A stretch of 64,000 nt of DNA from Oceanobacillus chungangensis (GTDB lineage: Bacteria; Bacillota; Bacilli; Bacillales; Amphibacillaceae): contig NZ_PIOD01000006.1 of assembly GCF_003369565.1 (NCBI RefSeq), positions 248,001 through 312,000 of the forward strand, written 5' to 3'. The translations under genes and the position numbers were made by a program. The notes under the pieces are model-generated. The model was given only the letters and a program-made list of their open reading frames with translations, was not told the origin of the DNA and made no database searches. Below are positions 1-8,912 of this stretch, piece after piece (the stretch's first letter is position 1; each line of letters opens with the position of its first letter).

Positions 1-152
1 GAACCTCCAAGTCACAATCAAGCCGTTAAGATTATTATGGTTAAGAAGGCAAGAATTATGTATGTGAAGCGGTTATATTTACTAATAGTTCTATTTATAA
101 AACAACAAAATCGACTTTTCATATTAGATGATATAAATTGACAGAGTAAATA
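1..152 (+). other. window edge, possible end of an upstream gene
   Basis: One forward frame is open from base 1 to a TGA at 139-141 (46 codons). Its composition does not resemble any family I recognise, and another forward frame ends at base 29. A terminator-like hairpin follows, which suggests that some rightward transcription unit ends here. Which frame, if either, is coding cannot be decided from this fragment. Confidence 0.2.
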
Positions 153-182
153 GCAGTCGCTGCAGTAGAGCGGCTGTCTTTT
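153..182 (+). terminator. weak terminator-like hairpin
   Basis: GCAGTCGCT and AGCGGCTGT pair (one G-U) across a 7-nt loop and are followed by CTTTTGC. The U tract is short. It could end a gene that enters from the left edge. Confidence 0.35.
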
Positions 183-235
183 GCTGTAATTGGTGCTGTT
201 AGAATCACGGAATCGTTAATTTCGCTGATAGGAAA

Positions 236-269
236 GAAAAAAAAGATTCACCAATGAAGGTGAATCTTT
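236..269 (-). terminator. intrinsic terminator of the carbonic anhydrase gene
   Basis: AAAGATTCACC (242-252) and GGTGAATCTTT (259-269) form an 11-bp perfect stem with a 6-nt loop. Read on the minus strand it is followed by a run of eight T. It overlaps the stop codon of the gene that ends at 268. Confidence 0.8.
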
Positions 270-822
270 AATCTTCTTTTGTTACAATATCAACTTTTCC
301 TGTGTCTGGATCAATGACAAGACCATGAACTTTAATTTCTTTCGGGAGAAGTGGATGATTGCGAATGATTTCAACACTTTGCAGAACTGATTCCTCTACC
401 GTATCAAATCCATGAAATTCTTCGTGTAAATTAATTCCGCCATGTGTGAGCGAATTAATAGTTTCCTGTGGAATTCCACGTTCCGTCATACTTACTGTCA
501 ATGCCTCAGTATCGACATGAGACATTCCACAATCATGGTGACCGATTACGACAACCTCGTCGGCTTTTAGTTTGAACACAGCAACAAGAATACTCTTCAT
601 AATGCTATCAAACGGTTTCCGAATAATTGCCCCAGCATTTTTCACCATTTTAACGTCGCCATTTTCGATATTTAGTGCTCGCTGTAATAGTTCAACTAGT
701 CGTGATTCCATGCAAGTAAAAATGACCATCTTCTTATTAGGATATGTATCTGTTTTGTATTGTTCATACAGCTTATCTTTAACAAATTTTTCATTAAACG
801 AAAGCATTTCTTCTAAATGCAT
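268..822 (-). CDS. beta-class carbonic anhydrase (YtiB-like)
   Basis: A 184-residue protein of the small soluble beta-carbonic anhydrase family, which interconverts CO2 and bicarbonate in the cytoplasm. Seen: the first zinc-ligand motif at residues 37-41 and the HxxC motif (His95, Cys98, in a GHHDCG context), with conserved GNAG-like (NAGA) and HGLVIDP segments. The length and C-terminus match Bacillus YtiB. Odd: the family motif CxDxR is CMESR here, so the Asp that normally cycles on and off zinc is Glu39. The start at 822 has a TAGGAG Shine-Dalgarno sequence. Single-gene unit with its own terminator. Confidence 0.85.
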   Translation of the reverse strand: MHLEEMLSFNEKFVKDKLYEQYKTDTYPNKKMVIFTCMESRLVELLQRALNIENGDVKMVKNAGAIIRKPFDSIMKSILVAVFKLKADEVVVIGHHDCGMSHVDTEALTVSMTERGIPQETINSLTHGGINLHEEFHGFDTVEESVLQSVEIIRNHPLLPKEIKVHGLVIDPDTGKVDIVTKED

Positions 823-1064
823 CGAATCAACTCCTATTTTTATAGTATTTAAAAACTATAGCAGAATATCATGAAAAAGGGAAGTTTATTGCCGATTTAT
901 GACATGTGTTAAAAAATAATAATTTCCTTGGTTAAAACACTAGAGAGGGGTTACTTTAGTATAAAAATCACAGTAATAAACTTTTGGAATAATTCAAAAG
1001 TAATGTTGATTCATCTAGAAGTTTAACATATAATAGGATTACAATTTTATAAGGAGGTATACTA

Positions 1065-1274
1065 TTGGGAGATTTTGTACGAAATTGTCGTCTATGTGAT
1101 TTGCCGATGAAAAGCAGTCCGTTTACCATGTGTCCGGCATGCTTGACTGATAGCAATAAAGTTCAAAATCTTGTTAATAAAGATCCTCTTGTTTCAATTG
1201 AAGAAATAGCACAATTTACTAGTGTGCCAATTGAAAAGATAGTAAAGTTAGTAAAGCTGGGCCACCATTACTAA
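1065..1274 (+). CDS. small zinc-ribbon protein, YvyF-like
   Basis: A 69-residue protein starting at TTG 1065 behind a near-perfect AAGGAGGT (1051-1058). Seen: CxxC near residues 8-11 and CPAC near residues 24-27, a likely zinc knuckle, followed by a helix-turn-helix-like tail rich in V, I and E (VSIEEIAQFTSVPIEKIVKL). This layout resembles the flagellar-operon protein YvyF/TIGR03826, but no flagellar genes lie nearby. The function is unknown; a zinc-stabilised DNA- or protein-binding adaptor is an inference. Confidence 0.6.
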   Translation: MGDFVRNCRLCDLPMKSSPFTMCPACLTDSNKVQNLVNKDPLVSIEEIAQFTSVPIEKIVKLVKLGHHY

Positions 1275-1402
1275 GGAATTTAGAAAATTAAGTATAGAAA
1301 AGATAAAATTATATCGGAAACGAAAAATAGAAGAGAATATTTCTTATCTATAAGTATATCCTCTTCTATTTAGAGAAGACTTAATAGCGTAATAGTGTTA
1401 AC

Positions 1403-2356
1403 TTATTTAGCGTTCTCATTAATTCCATTAATTCCTGATGCTAATTGTTGATCTACGACTCTTGCATCATCAATATGCTTGTGCAAAGTTTGCTTAATCG
1501 TTTCAAAGGAATCATTTGTGTTGTATATATCATTGACCATTTGATTCGTAAGGTTGCTCTGGCTATTTATTTCCTCCAACACATTAATTGTGATCTTCTT
1601 TGTATTCTCTACAATACTATTCATCTCACTTAATATTTCAACAGTTTTATTATTAAATTTCGTGGAGTTCTGGACGGTCTCTTGGTTTTCATTTGTTCCT
1701 TGTTCCGCATCTTGGATTTTTTCCTGAATCGTTGTTGCGACTTCATCAATTGTGGATGTGCTTTCCCTTGTACTTTCTGCAAGTTTTCCTACTTCAGCAG
1801 CTACAACTGCAAATCCTTTTCCATGTTCACCAGCACGAGCAGCTTCAATCGAAGCGTTTAAGGCTAGCAGATTTGTTTGATTTGCAATATCACTAATAAC
1901 TTGGACAATTTCTCTAATTGTATTTGAATGCTCACCAAGTTCTTGCATTCTAGTTGCCGTATTGGTCATTTGTAATTCAAGATTATCCATCAAAACTTTA
2001 TTTTGTTCGACAATTTGTAAGTAATACCCAGTATGGGAGGCAAGCTTCTCATAATTTGATACAATCTCATTACCTTTTATTACCAATTGTTCAGAATGCT
2101 GATTGGATTGCTGTCCAAGGGATTGTATTTCGTCAAAACGCTGTCTGATTTGTAATACAAGATCTTCTAAATTATGGTGCTGACCATTAACATGTTCCTG
2201 CTGATCGATTGTATGTAATAAATTCGCTTCTAATTCATTTAGAAACTGTTTGTGCTGCTGTTTTATATTTAATTTCTCTTCTTCCAATACAGCTATTTTT
2301 TGTTGCGCTTTTTGGAGTTCTTCTTCAAGACTTTTTATTTGTTTTACTTTTCGCAT
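1403..2356 (-). CDS. soluble methyl-accepting chemotaxis-like protein
   Basis: 317 residues. The first ~60 are a predicted coiled coil rich in E, K and Q, and the C-terminal half is an MCP signalling domain with the conserved hairpin tip ([19 protein letters not shown], then [14 protein letters not shown]). No transmembrane segment or recognisable sensor domain is present, so it should be cytoplasmic, like B. subtilis YfmS. It would couple to CheA/CheW, but what it senses cannot be read from the sequence. SD GGGGGA lies upstream of ATG 2356. No chemotaxis genes are adjacent. Confidence 0.75.
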   Translation of the reverse strand: MRKVKQIKSLEEELQKAQQKIAVLEEEKLNIKQQHKQFLNELEANLLHTIDQQEHVNGQHHNLEDLVLQIRQRFDEIQSLGQQSNQHSEQLVIKGNEIVSNYEKLASHTGYYLQIVEQNKVLMDNLELQMTNTATRMQELGEHSNTIREIVQVISDIANQTNLLALNASIEAARAGEHGKGFAVVAAEVGKLAESTRESTSTIDEVATTIQEKIQDAEQGTNENQETVQNSTKFNNKTVEILSEMNSIVENTKKITINVLEEINSQSNLTNQMVNDIYNTNDSFETIKQTLHKHIDDARVVDQQLASGINGINENAK

Positions 2357-2446
2357 CTGTTTTCCCCCGGTATTTTATTGAATTTAGGACTATAGTATTA
2401 TATTCGGCTAAATGTATAAAATTGTGAAGCAATTTGCAAAAAAATA

Positions 2447-2475
2447 TTGACTAGTTGTTTTCTAAATACTATAAT
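2447..2475 (+). promoter_or_regulatory. sigma-A promoter of the bmr leader
   Basis: TTGACT (2447-2452), a 17-bp spacer and a perfect TATAAT (2470-2475), about 20 bp ahead of the leader-peptide ribosome-binding site. It is one of the strongest sigma-A matches in the window and fits constitutive initiation with control by attenuation downstream. Confidence 0.8.
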
Positions 2476-2508
2476 AATTGTGAAGTATAAAAAAGGGAGG
2501 TCACTACA

Positions 2509-2589
2509 ATGGAAAACGTTTACAAGAATCAAACGGATAATTTCATAAATAATGTGACCTCTATCGGTAAGAAAGGTATTATCTGCTAG
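2509..2589 (+). CDS. bmrB: leader peptide, BmrB-like
   Basis: A 26-codon reading frame (starts MENVYKN, ends GKKGIIC) with a strong GGGAGG SD, between a sigma-A promoter and the BmrC/BmrD transporter genes. In B. subtilis, bmrCD is preceded by the translated leader bmrB, which controls transcription by ribosome-mediated attenuation in response to translation-targeting antibiotics. Size and sequence differ here, so the assignment rests on position and RNA structure: codons 16-18 form one arm of competing hairpins with the SD and with sequence just downstream. The stop codon lies in a small CTAGG/CCTAG hairpin. Confidence 0.65.
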   Translation: MENVYKNQTDNFINNVTSIGKKGIIC

Positions 2590-2690
2590 GGAATCCTAGG
2601 GGGATTTCTTATTCCAGTAAAGGTCACAGCTGTCTGTGACCTTTTGTAATTGGGAAAAATAGGGTAGTATTGCATAGCCTATTTTTGATT

Positions 2691-2719
2691 GCATACGTTA
2701 GAGGCGTATGCTTTTTTTT
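2691..2719 (+). terminator. leader terminator before bmrC
   Basis: GCATACG (2691-2697) pairs with CGTATGC (2705-2711) across a 7-nt loop, followed at once by eight T. It lies 32 bp before the bmrC start, so it must be read through for the transporter to be expressed. Confidence 0.8.
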
Positions 2720-2750
2720 ATGCTTTGGAAAATAGAGAGAAGGTGGATAT

Positions 2751-4502
2751 ATGTTTCAGGTTTTTAAGAAATTAGATTGGTTTTTTAAGCATTATTGGAA
2801 ACGGTACACATTTGCAATACTTGCGCTTATTACGGCTAGTGGTATCGGGCTTATTCCGCCGAAATTAGTGGGGTTTACAATCGATCAGATTCAATTTAAT
2901 TCGTTAACAACTCAAGTTTTAACCGCTATTATACTAGGGTATTTAGCTCTTATTGTTGTTCACTACACCATCTCATTTTTATGGGATTATACCCTTTTCG
3001 GTGGTGCGGTTATATTAGAAAGATGGGTTCGGAGTAATTTAATGGACCACTTCATGAGAATGACACCGACATTTTATGGGAAATATCGAACTGGTGACTT
3101 AATGGCCAGGTCTACTAATGATCTAAAAGCAATCAATCTAACTGCTGGATATGGTGTACTGACGTTAGTTGATTCGAGTATTTTTATGCTGATGATTATT
3201 ATCGTAATGGGATTCACAATTAGTTGGCAGTTGACGATTGCAGCATTAATCCCACTACCAATTATGGCAGTTGTGATGAATAAATACGGTGCTGCAATCC
3301 ATTCGAGGTTTACCGAGGCACAAGCCGCCTTTGGTGAGATGAATAATGAAGTACTTGAATCCATTCGTGGAGTAAGAGTAATTCGGGCATTCGTTCAAGA
3401 GAAACAAGATGCTGAAAGATTTAGCAGTATGACTGAGAATGTTTATAGTAAGAATATTGAAGTTGCAAAAATTGATGCACTATTTGAACCGACAATGAAA
3501 ATTCTTGTTGGACTCTCATATGCAATCGGATTAGGTTATGGTGCATTCCTAGTTTTCGAAAATATAATGACCCTAGGTGATCTGGTCACATTTAATGTTT
3601 ATCTGGGAATGTTAATTTGGCCAATGTTTGCGGTAGGGGAATTAATAAACATATTACAACGAGGAAATGCATCATTAGACCGCGTTAATGATACGCTTGA
3701 CTACGCAGCAGATGTGAAAGATGTTGAGAATCCTAAAGTTATTCAATCCGTTCATTCAATCACATTTAACAAGGTGAGTTTCTCATATCCAGACACAGAA
3801 ACGAAGCAATTGGATGAGATTTCCTTAGTGGTAAAGAAAGGACAAACGATAGGCGTTGTTGGTAAAACAGGGTCAGGAAAATCAACTTTGTTTAAATTAC
3901 TGCTACGGCAATATGCTGGGCTGACAGGGCAAATACAGATTTCTGATGTGAATCTAACAGAAATTAGTCTAGAGAAAATCAGAGATTGGATTGGTTATGT
4001 ACCACAGGATCAAATTATGTTTTCAAAGACAATCCGAGAGAATATCCAATTTGGAAAATCAGATGCTACTGATGAAGAAATTTACCGAGTGATGGAGCTG
4101 GCACATTTCTTAGATGACATAAAGCAACTGCCTATGGGACTGGATACCCAGGTAGGCGAAACAGGAATTACATTATCTGGTGGACAGAAACAACGTGTCG
4201 CATTGGCAAGAGCGTTTATTAAAGATCCAGAAATATTAATCCTGGATGATTCCATGTCTGCCGTTGATGGGAAAACGGAAGCAAAAATTATTGATCATCT
4301 TCGGGCAGAACGTAATAATAAAACAACCTTTATTGTTTCCCATCGATTGTCAGCTGTTACCCATGCAGATCATATTATCGTCTTGGAAAATGGCAAAATA
4401 ATCGAAGAAGGAACCCATGAGGCGTTAATTTCTCTTGGCGGTTGGTATAAAGACCAGTATTATGCACAGCAACTTGAAGATGGGGAGGTGACGAGCGAAT
4501 GA
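2751..4502 (+). CDS. bmrC: heterodimeric multidrug ABC exporter subunit BmrC (YheI)
   Basis: 583 residues: an N-terminal six-helix transmembrane domain, then an ATPase domain with Walker A GKTGSGKST near residue 370, signature LSGGQKQR near 474 and Walker B ending LDDS near 499. The catalytic Glu after Walker B is Asp. In known BmrCD-type exporters this marks the degenerate ATP site, built from BmrC Walker motifs and the BmrD signature. Length matches B. subtilis YheI (about 585). AAGGTGG SD ahead of ATG 2751. Overlaps bmrD by 4 bp. Probably exports drugs from the membrane; expression is controlled by the upstream leader. Confidence 0.9.
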   Translation: MFQVFKKLDWFFKHYWKRYTFAILALITASGIGLIPPKLVGFTIDQIQFNSLTTQVLTAIILGYLALIVVHYTISFLWDYTLFGGAVILERWVRSNLMDHFMRMTPTFYGKYRTGDLMARSTNDLKAINLTAGYGVLTLVDSSIFMLMIIIVMGFTISWQLTIAALIPLPIMAVVMNKYGAAIHSRFTEAQAAFGEMNNEVLESIRGVRVIRAFVQEKQDAERFSSMTENVYSKNIEVAKIDALFEPTMKILVGLSYAIGLGYGAFLVFENIMTLGDLVTFNVYLGMLIWPMFAVGELINILQRGNASLDRVNDTLDYAADVKDVENPKVIQSVHSITFNKVSFSYPDTETKQLDEISLVVKKGQTIGVVGKTGSGKSTLFKLLLRQYAGLTGQIQISDVNLTEISLEKIRDWIGYVPQDQIMFSKTIRENIQFGKSDATDEEIYRVMELAHFLDDIKQLPMGLDTQVGETGITLSGGQKQRVALARAFIKDPEILILDDSMSAVDGKTEAKIIDHLRAERNNKTTFIVSHRLSAVTHADHIIVLENGKIIEEGTHEALISLGGWYKDQYYAQQLEDGEVTSE

Positions 4503-6526
4503 AACCCTCAACGGAGAAAAGATTATTTCAATATGCACTACAATTTAAAAAAGGAATTATCATTGGCTTAACCTGTTTAATTGTTGCAGTAACATTAGAG
4601 CTCGCTGGACCACTAATTGCAAAGACAATCATTGATGATTATATTCTTGGGGTGGAAGGATATTGGCAGGAAGCTTCTAGTGAGGAGCAAGATGTCGTTC
4701 CATATCAGGATACATTTTATAAACGAGTAGATCGCATAAGTTCAAAGGAGCAAATTACGAATAATACAGTTACCCTTTTCCAAATCGGTACAGCATATTA
4801 TTTACTTGATGAAGAAGTACCATTACAAGGAAAACGAAGTGTTGAAGATGGCACGATTTCAATCGAAACAGGAGACGGAATTTTGACTTATCAGGGTGAG
4901 AAGCTTTCCCTTGCCGAAGTAACAGCTTTTTTTAAGCCTGAGCAACTACCTATATTACTATTATTAGGTTTATATATGCTCTTGATTGTGATTGCTGGGG
5001 TCTTCCAATTCTTCAAAACGTTCTTGCTGCAGAAATCTGCGAATCAAATCGTGAAGAAGATGCGAAATGATTTATTTGCGCATACTCAACGAGTTCCGAT
5101 TGATTATTTTGTAGACCAGCCAGCTGGAACGATATTAGCGAGAATTACCAATGATACAGAGGCAATCCGAGATTTATATGAACGGGTATTGTCCATCATT
5201 GTTACGAGTGCCGTTTACATGGTGGGAATTTTCGTTGCACTTTTTATTTTAGATGTGAAGCTAGCAATGATATGTTTAGCAATTATCCCAATGCTCTTTA
5301 TTTGGATGAAGGTTTATAAGCATTTTGGAACAAAGTACAATACGGTAATTCGGGCAACCAATAGTGAAATTAATGGAAACATTAATGAAGCAATCCAAGG
5401 GATGCCAATCATTCAAGCGTTTAATCGAGAGAAGAGAACGAAAGAGGAATTTGAAATCTTGAATGAGCGTCATTATAAATTTCAAAGAAAACTGCTGAAA
5501 CTACAAGCACTTACACAATATAATTTAGTAACGGTTATTCGAAATCTAACTTTTGTTGGCTTTATTTGGTATTTTGGTGGAGCTTCTTTAGATTTAACTA
5601 GCATAATTTCTATAGGGATGCTCTATGCGTTTGTTGACTATATTACAAGATTGTTTGAACCAGTTACAGATATTGTAAACCAATTGCCATTATTAGAGCA
5701 GGCAAGAGTAGCGGGGAATCGTGTCTTTGAATTAATGGACTTAGATGGAGAAGAAGTTGTTCTCGAAAGCATAGAAAAATACAAAGGGAATATTGTCTTT
5801 GATCATGTTTCATTTGCATATAAAGAAGAGGATTATGTACTAAAGGATATTAGCTTTCAAGTAAAATCAGGTGAAACGGTCGCATTCGTTGGCCATACAG
5901 GTTCAGGAAAAAGCTCGATTATGAATTTACTTTTTCGATTTTATGACCCGCAAAAAGGTAAAATTACCATCGATGGATATAGTACTAGTGAATGGTCAAG
6001 GCAGCAGGTCAGAAGTTATATGGGAATCGTTTTACAGGACCCGTTTCTTTTCTCTGGTACGATCTTATCCAATGTTACGATGAATGATCCGGGGATTACC
6101 AAGGAAAGAGCAATTCAAGCGTTAAAGGCTGTTGGTGCTGATCGATTCATTGAGAAGCTGCCGAAATCCTATGAAGAGGTTGTAACAGAGGGTGGTACGA
6201 CATACTCGCTTGGGGAAAGACAATTAATCTCATTTGCTCGTGCACTTGCATTTGATCCAGCCATTTTAATTTTAGATGAAGCAACAGCAAATATTGATAC
6301 GGAAACGGAAATGGTGATTCAGCAAGCATTAGAAGTATTAAAACAGGGGAGAACGACATTAGTTATTGCCCACCGATTATCAACAATTCAACAAGCGGAT
6401 ACTATTTTTGTACTGGAACATGGTACAATTAAAGAACAAGGAAATCATGAGCAGCTAATACATGAAAAAGGATTATATTATCAAATGTATAAGATGCAGC
6501 AAGGGAAAATAAAAGCCGCTGTTTAG
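4499..6526 (+). CDS. bmrD: heterodimeric multidrug ABC exporter subunit BmrD (YheH)
   Basis: 675 residues, partner of BmrC, with translation coupled by an ATGA overlap. TM1 is followed by a ~100-residue soluble insertion (about residues 50-150) before TM2, the extracellular domain typical of BmrD. ATPase domain: Walker A GHTGSGKSS near 464, a divergent signature SLGERQ near 570 and an intact Walker B LDEA near 592 with the catalytic Glu. The divergent signature plus intact Glu is the complement of BmrC, so the pair has one active and one degenerate ATP site. No terminator is evident after the stop. Confidence 0.9.
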   Translation: MKPSTEKRLFQYALQFKKGIIIGLTCLIVAVTLELAGPLIAKTIIDDYILGVEGYWQEASSEEQDVVPYQDTFYKRVDRISSKEQITNNTVTLFQIGTAYYLLDEEVPLQGKRSVEDGTISIETGDGILTYQGEKLSLAEVTAFFKPEQLPILLLLGLYMLLIVIAGVFQFFKTFLLQKSANQIVKKMRNDLFAHTQRVPIDYFVDQPAGTILARITNDTEAIRDLYERVLSIIVTSAVYMVGIFVALFILDVKLAMICLAIIPMLFIWMKVYKHFGTKYNTVIRATNSEINGNINEAIQGMPIIQAFNREKRTKEEFEILNERHYKFQRKLLKLQALTQYNLVTVIRNLTFVGFIWYFGGASLDLTSIISIGMLYAFVDYITRLFEPVTDIVNQLPLLEQARVAGNRVFELMDLDGEEVVLESIEKYKGNIVFDHVSFAYKEEDYVLKDISFQVKSGETVAFVGHTGSGKSSIMNLLFRFYDPQKGKITIDGYSTSEWSRQQVRSYMGIVLQDPFLFSGTILSNVTMNDPGITKERAIQALKAVGADRFIEKLPKSYEEVVTEGGTTYSLGERQLISFARALAFDPAILILDEATANIDTETEMVIQQALEVLKQGRTTLVIAHRLSTIQQADTIFVLEHGTIKEQGNHEQLIHEKGLYYQMYKMQQGKIKAAV

Positions 6527-6561
6527 TTATTATGCTGATTGGATCATGGGGTGACTGACGA

Positions 6562-7380
6562 ATGGACGATAAAGAACGTAATAATAATGAGATTATAGAT
6601 GAAGATTTATATGAAGAATTCGATGATGAAGAGTTATATGAACTTGTCGAAGCCGAACGTCAGAAAGTATTGCAGAAAGAAAAAAATAAAAAAGATAATA
6701 CACCAAAACGACCATTTCCAAAATGGGCGTTTTGGCTTATTGTGTTTGCAATGTTCCTTAATATATTTGCGTTATTTCCCCAATTTTTTTCCATTCCGGC
6801 CATTGAATTTCTAAAAACATCAGCAATATTATCTACAAGTGAAACCGTGCAGCAACAAAAAAAGGCTGTTGTCGTAATTGAGACGGAGAATAGCAAGGGA
6901 ACTGGATTCGCAATTTCTGCTGATGGCACGCTTCTTACAAATTATCATGTTATAGAGGATAAGCATGCAATTACGGTCGCATTCCCAGATAATGGATTGT
7001 TTCAAGCGGAAGTAATTGAATCTTACCCTACCATAGATTTAGCAGTGATTAAGGTCGATGGAAAGGATTTGCCATACCTATCATTAGCGGAACAACTAGA
7101 CTACGAATCGGAAGATGCAATTTCATTTATTGGAAATCCTCTAAAATTTAACGGAATCGCAAACGAGGGAAATATCATTGGCTATACGAAATTATCGAGC
7201 TGGGACGAAGAAGTCTTAATGATAGAGGCACCAGTATATCGTGGGAATAGTGGAAGTCCAATTTTGAACCAAGATGGAGAAGTAATCGGTGTAATTTTTG
7301 CTACATTAAATCATGAGACCCATGGAAGGGTAGGGCTTTTCGTACCAATTAATCTATATTACCAATATCGCTCGGAGTAA
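6562..7380 (+). CDS. membrane-anchored trypsin-like serine protease (S1C, no PDZ)
   Basis: 272 residues. An acidic and then basic cytoplasmic N-terminus (about 50 residues) precedes one transmembrane segment (about 53-80), followed by an extracellular trypsin-like domain with catalytic His in TNYHVI, Asp in TIDLAVIKV and Ser in YRGNSGSPI. HtrA/DegP-type proteases share this layout but carry a C-terminal PDZ domain, absent here. It probably cleaves or senses misfolded envelope proteins. It follows bmrD by 35 bp and could be cotranscribed. A GGGGTGA SD lies ahead of ATG 6562. Confidence 0.8.
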   Translation: MDDKERNNNEIIDEDLYEEFDDEELYELVEAERQKVLQKEKNKKDNTPKRPFPKWAFWLIVFAMFLNIFALFPQFFSIPAIEFLKTSAILSTSETVQQQKKAVVVIETENSKGTGFAISADGTLLTNYHVIEDKHAITVAFPDNGLFQAEVIESYPTIDLAVIKVDGKDLPYLSLAEQLDYESEDAISFIGNPLKFNGIANEGNIIGYTKLSSWDEEVLMIEAPVYRGNSGSPILNQDGEVIGVIFATLNHETHGRVGLFVPINLYYQYRSE

Positions 7381-7528
7381 TGTTCCCATACGAATGGTTG
7401 TTTTTTTAGGTTTTGATTCCGAAAGAAAAAGCTTTAAAAGTAACTATAGAAAATCTTGGTTTATTTATTAGGATAATTAATCAGTAATGTTTATAGATAG
7501 TTAATAATTGTCTTCTAGCACTACTTTA

Positions 7529-7641
7529 GCGAATAAAATACACGAAGACTCCTGCGGGAGGAAGGGCCTAGGTGAGACTTCGAAGTGCGTTAGCACAAAC
7601 AGGCTCACGAGCCCCCCGCGGAAAGCGTAGTGTATTTTCGC
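7529..7641. repeat. Bacillaceae dispersed palindromic element (MITE-like)
   Basis: About 113 bp bounded by imperfect inverted ends (GCGAATAAAATACAC at 7529-7543, GTGTATTTTCGC at 7630-7641) with a GC-rich core containing CTCCTGCGGGAGGAAG and CCCGCGGAAAGCG. Similar elements are, to my knowledge, scattered through intergenic regions of Bacillus, Oceanobacillus and relatives. Its GC content stands out from the flanks. No coding potential. Confidence 0.6.
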
Positions 7642-7732
7642 AGTGACAGGACTGTAAGCCCACACCACTCCAAAGTATGTCGCACTTTAGTAATTACCCA
7701 TTAATTACTTGGAAGAGTAAGATATCGAAAAG

Positions 7733-7797
7733 AACTTTTTTACTATATTAGCGCAACTAGGGCTGTCACTTTAAACAAGGTGACAGCCCTTTTTAGC
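7733..7797. repeat. dispersed repeat family, copy A
   Basis: Matches the pattern CTTTyTTAC(T)-ATAAGTGCAAC-AAGGCTGTC-loop-GACAGCC shared with copies at 18190, 45531, 48790 and 56835. In this copy the inner arms have become an almost ideal terminator stem. Confidence 0.5.
7759..7795 (+). terminator. strong intrinsic terminator within repeat copy A
   Basis: AGGGCTGTCAC (7759-7769) and GTGACAGCCCT (7780-7790) form an 11-bp perfect stem with a 10-nt loop followed by TTTT. It is about 380 bp after the protease gene, the only upstream gene it could serve. Confidence 0.75.
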
Positions 7798-7874
7798 AAC
7801 AATTATAGAAAAAATTGGTTTTAAATAATTCATATCGGGTATATGGGAAGTAATCGACTTTGGAGGCGATATTT

Positions 7875-8603
7875 ATGTTACATTACACATCAAAATTAAT
7901 GACTTATAATATCGAAGCAACAGACGGTGAATTGGGGAAAATAAAAGAACTATATTTCGATGATAATAAATGGCAAATTCGCTATGCGGTTGTTGATACA
8001 AGGAAGTGGCTACCAGGAAGAAAGGTGCTATTATCACCAGCCTCTTTTGTAATGGTAAATGAACTAAGTGAAAATGTCGAAATTGAATATGATAAAGAAA
8101 AAGTACGGAATAGTCCATCCCTTAATGAGGATTCAATTCTAACAAGGGATGCAGAAAACTCCCTCATTGATTATTATGGTTGGGGCAGATATTGGACCGG
8201 AGGAGTTCTGGGGAGCGCAGAGAATAGTCCTTTAGCTATTTTCAAGGATCCAAGATCAGCTGAAGAGATAGAAGCGTATGATAAAAATCAACAGCAAATG
8301 AACACATTAGATTTACAAAATCTAGATCAAACAATCGATCTTAAGGTTCATGGCAGTGATGGTAAAATAGGAGAAATTGTTGATTTAATTTACGATGATG
8401 AATATTGGAAAATTCAATATCTCGTAGTTCGTAGTACACACTTCATTGAACCTAAATACCATGTCTATAGTGTGGAAGATATTAATTCGATTGAGTGGCT
8501 TGAACAAAGCATTTATGTGAAAGATACGGTACAAGCATTAAACGAAAATAAGATTTTTGATAATAAAGAAGAGATATTAAATACCATCGATTCCCATTCA
8601 TAA
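7875..8603 (+). CDS. protein with two PRC-barrel domains
   Basis: 242 residues. Two PRC-barrel units are visible, about residues 5-75 (ATDGELGKIKELYFDDNKWQ) and 155-215 (SDGKIGEIVDLIYDDEYWK), each with the G-x-I/L-x-D-hydrophobic pattern. Single PRC barrels occur in RimM, photosynthetic reaction centre H subunits and many stress-linked proteins of unknown role. No membrane segment or signal peptide. The start is ATG 7875 with SD GGAGGCG (7862-7868); a TTG at 7860 lies within that SD and is not the start. Single gene. Function unknown. Confidence 0.75.
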   Translation: MLHYTSKLMTYNIEATDGELGKIKELYFDDNKWQIRYAVVDTRKWLPGRKVLLSPASFVMVNELSENVEIEYDKEKVRNSPSLNEDSILTRDAENSLIDYYGWGRYWTGGVLGSAENSPLAIFKDPRSAEEIEAYDKNQQQMNTLDLQNLDQTIDLKVHGSDGKIGEIVDLIYDDEYWKIQYLVVRSTHFIEPKYHVYSVEDINSIEWLEQSIYVKDTVQALNENKIFDNKEEILNTIDSHS

Positions 8604-8791
8604 AAGGAATAATATCTAAGTCCCTTGCAAATTAGATGATGCAGGGGACATAATTTTGTATCAAATTATATGCAGAATAATAATTATCATATTATCCGCT
8701 TTTATTTAAGAAAATTAAAAAGGATGTTTCTGCTTTTCTAATATATTACAAATACTTTTCATTCAGTCATTGATATTTAAACGAATTGTAA

Positions 8792-8821
8792 TTGATTTGA
8801 GATAGCAACTGATACTATAGT
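8792..8821 (+). promoter_or_regulatory. candidate sigma-A promoter for the sigI operon
   Basis: TTGATT (8792-8797), an 18-bp spacer and TATAGT (8816-8821), about 90 bp ahead of the small ORF and sigI. The rest of 8604-8912 shows nothing else convincing. SigI operons are usually also autoregulated; no clear SigI-type promoter was identified by eye. Confidence 0.4.
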
Positions 8822-8912
8822 GGGATAAGATTAAACGTATAGTTAGTAAATTGAAGTATGTCAATACATAGAGCGGAAACCATATGAATAAAAAAATAGA
8901 GATGGTGGATTT

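Larger units (their letters stand above)
2497..2719 (+). promoter_or_regulatory. transcription attenuator of bmrCD
   Basis: Four mutually complementary segments are visible: 1 (GAGGTCAC, 2497-2504, includes the leader SD), 2 (GTGACCTC, 2554-2561, in the leader ORF), 3 (2619-2629) and 4 (2634-2644). 1:2 and 3:4 (11 bp) can form together, while 2:3 (7 bp) excludes both. Further on, 2655-2663 pairs with 2678-2686, and a terminator lies at 2691-2719. The stretch 2672-2680 can pair with 2702-2711 (one bulge), which would disrupt the terminator. This is inferred folding by eye. Confidence 0.65.
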
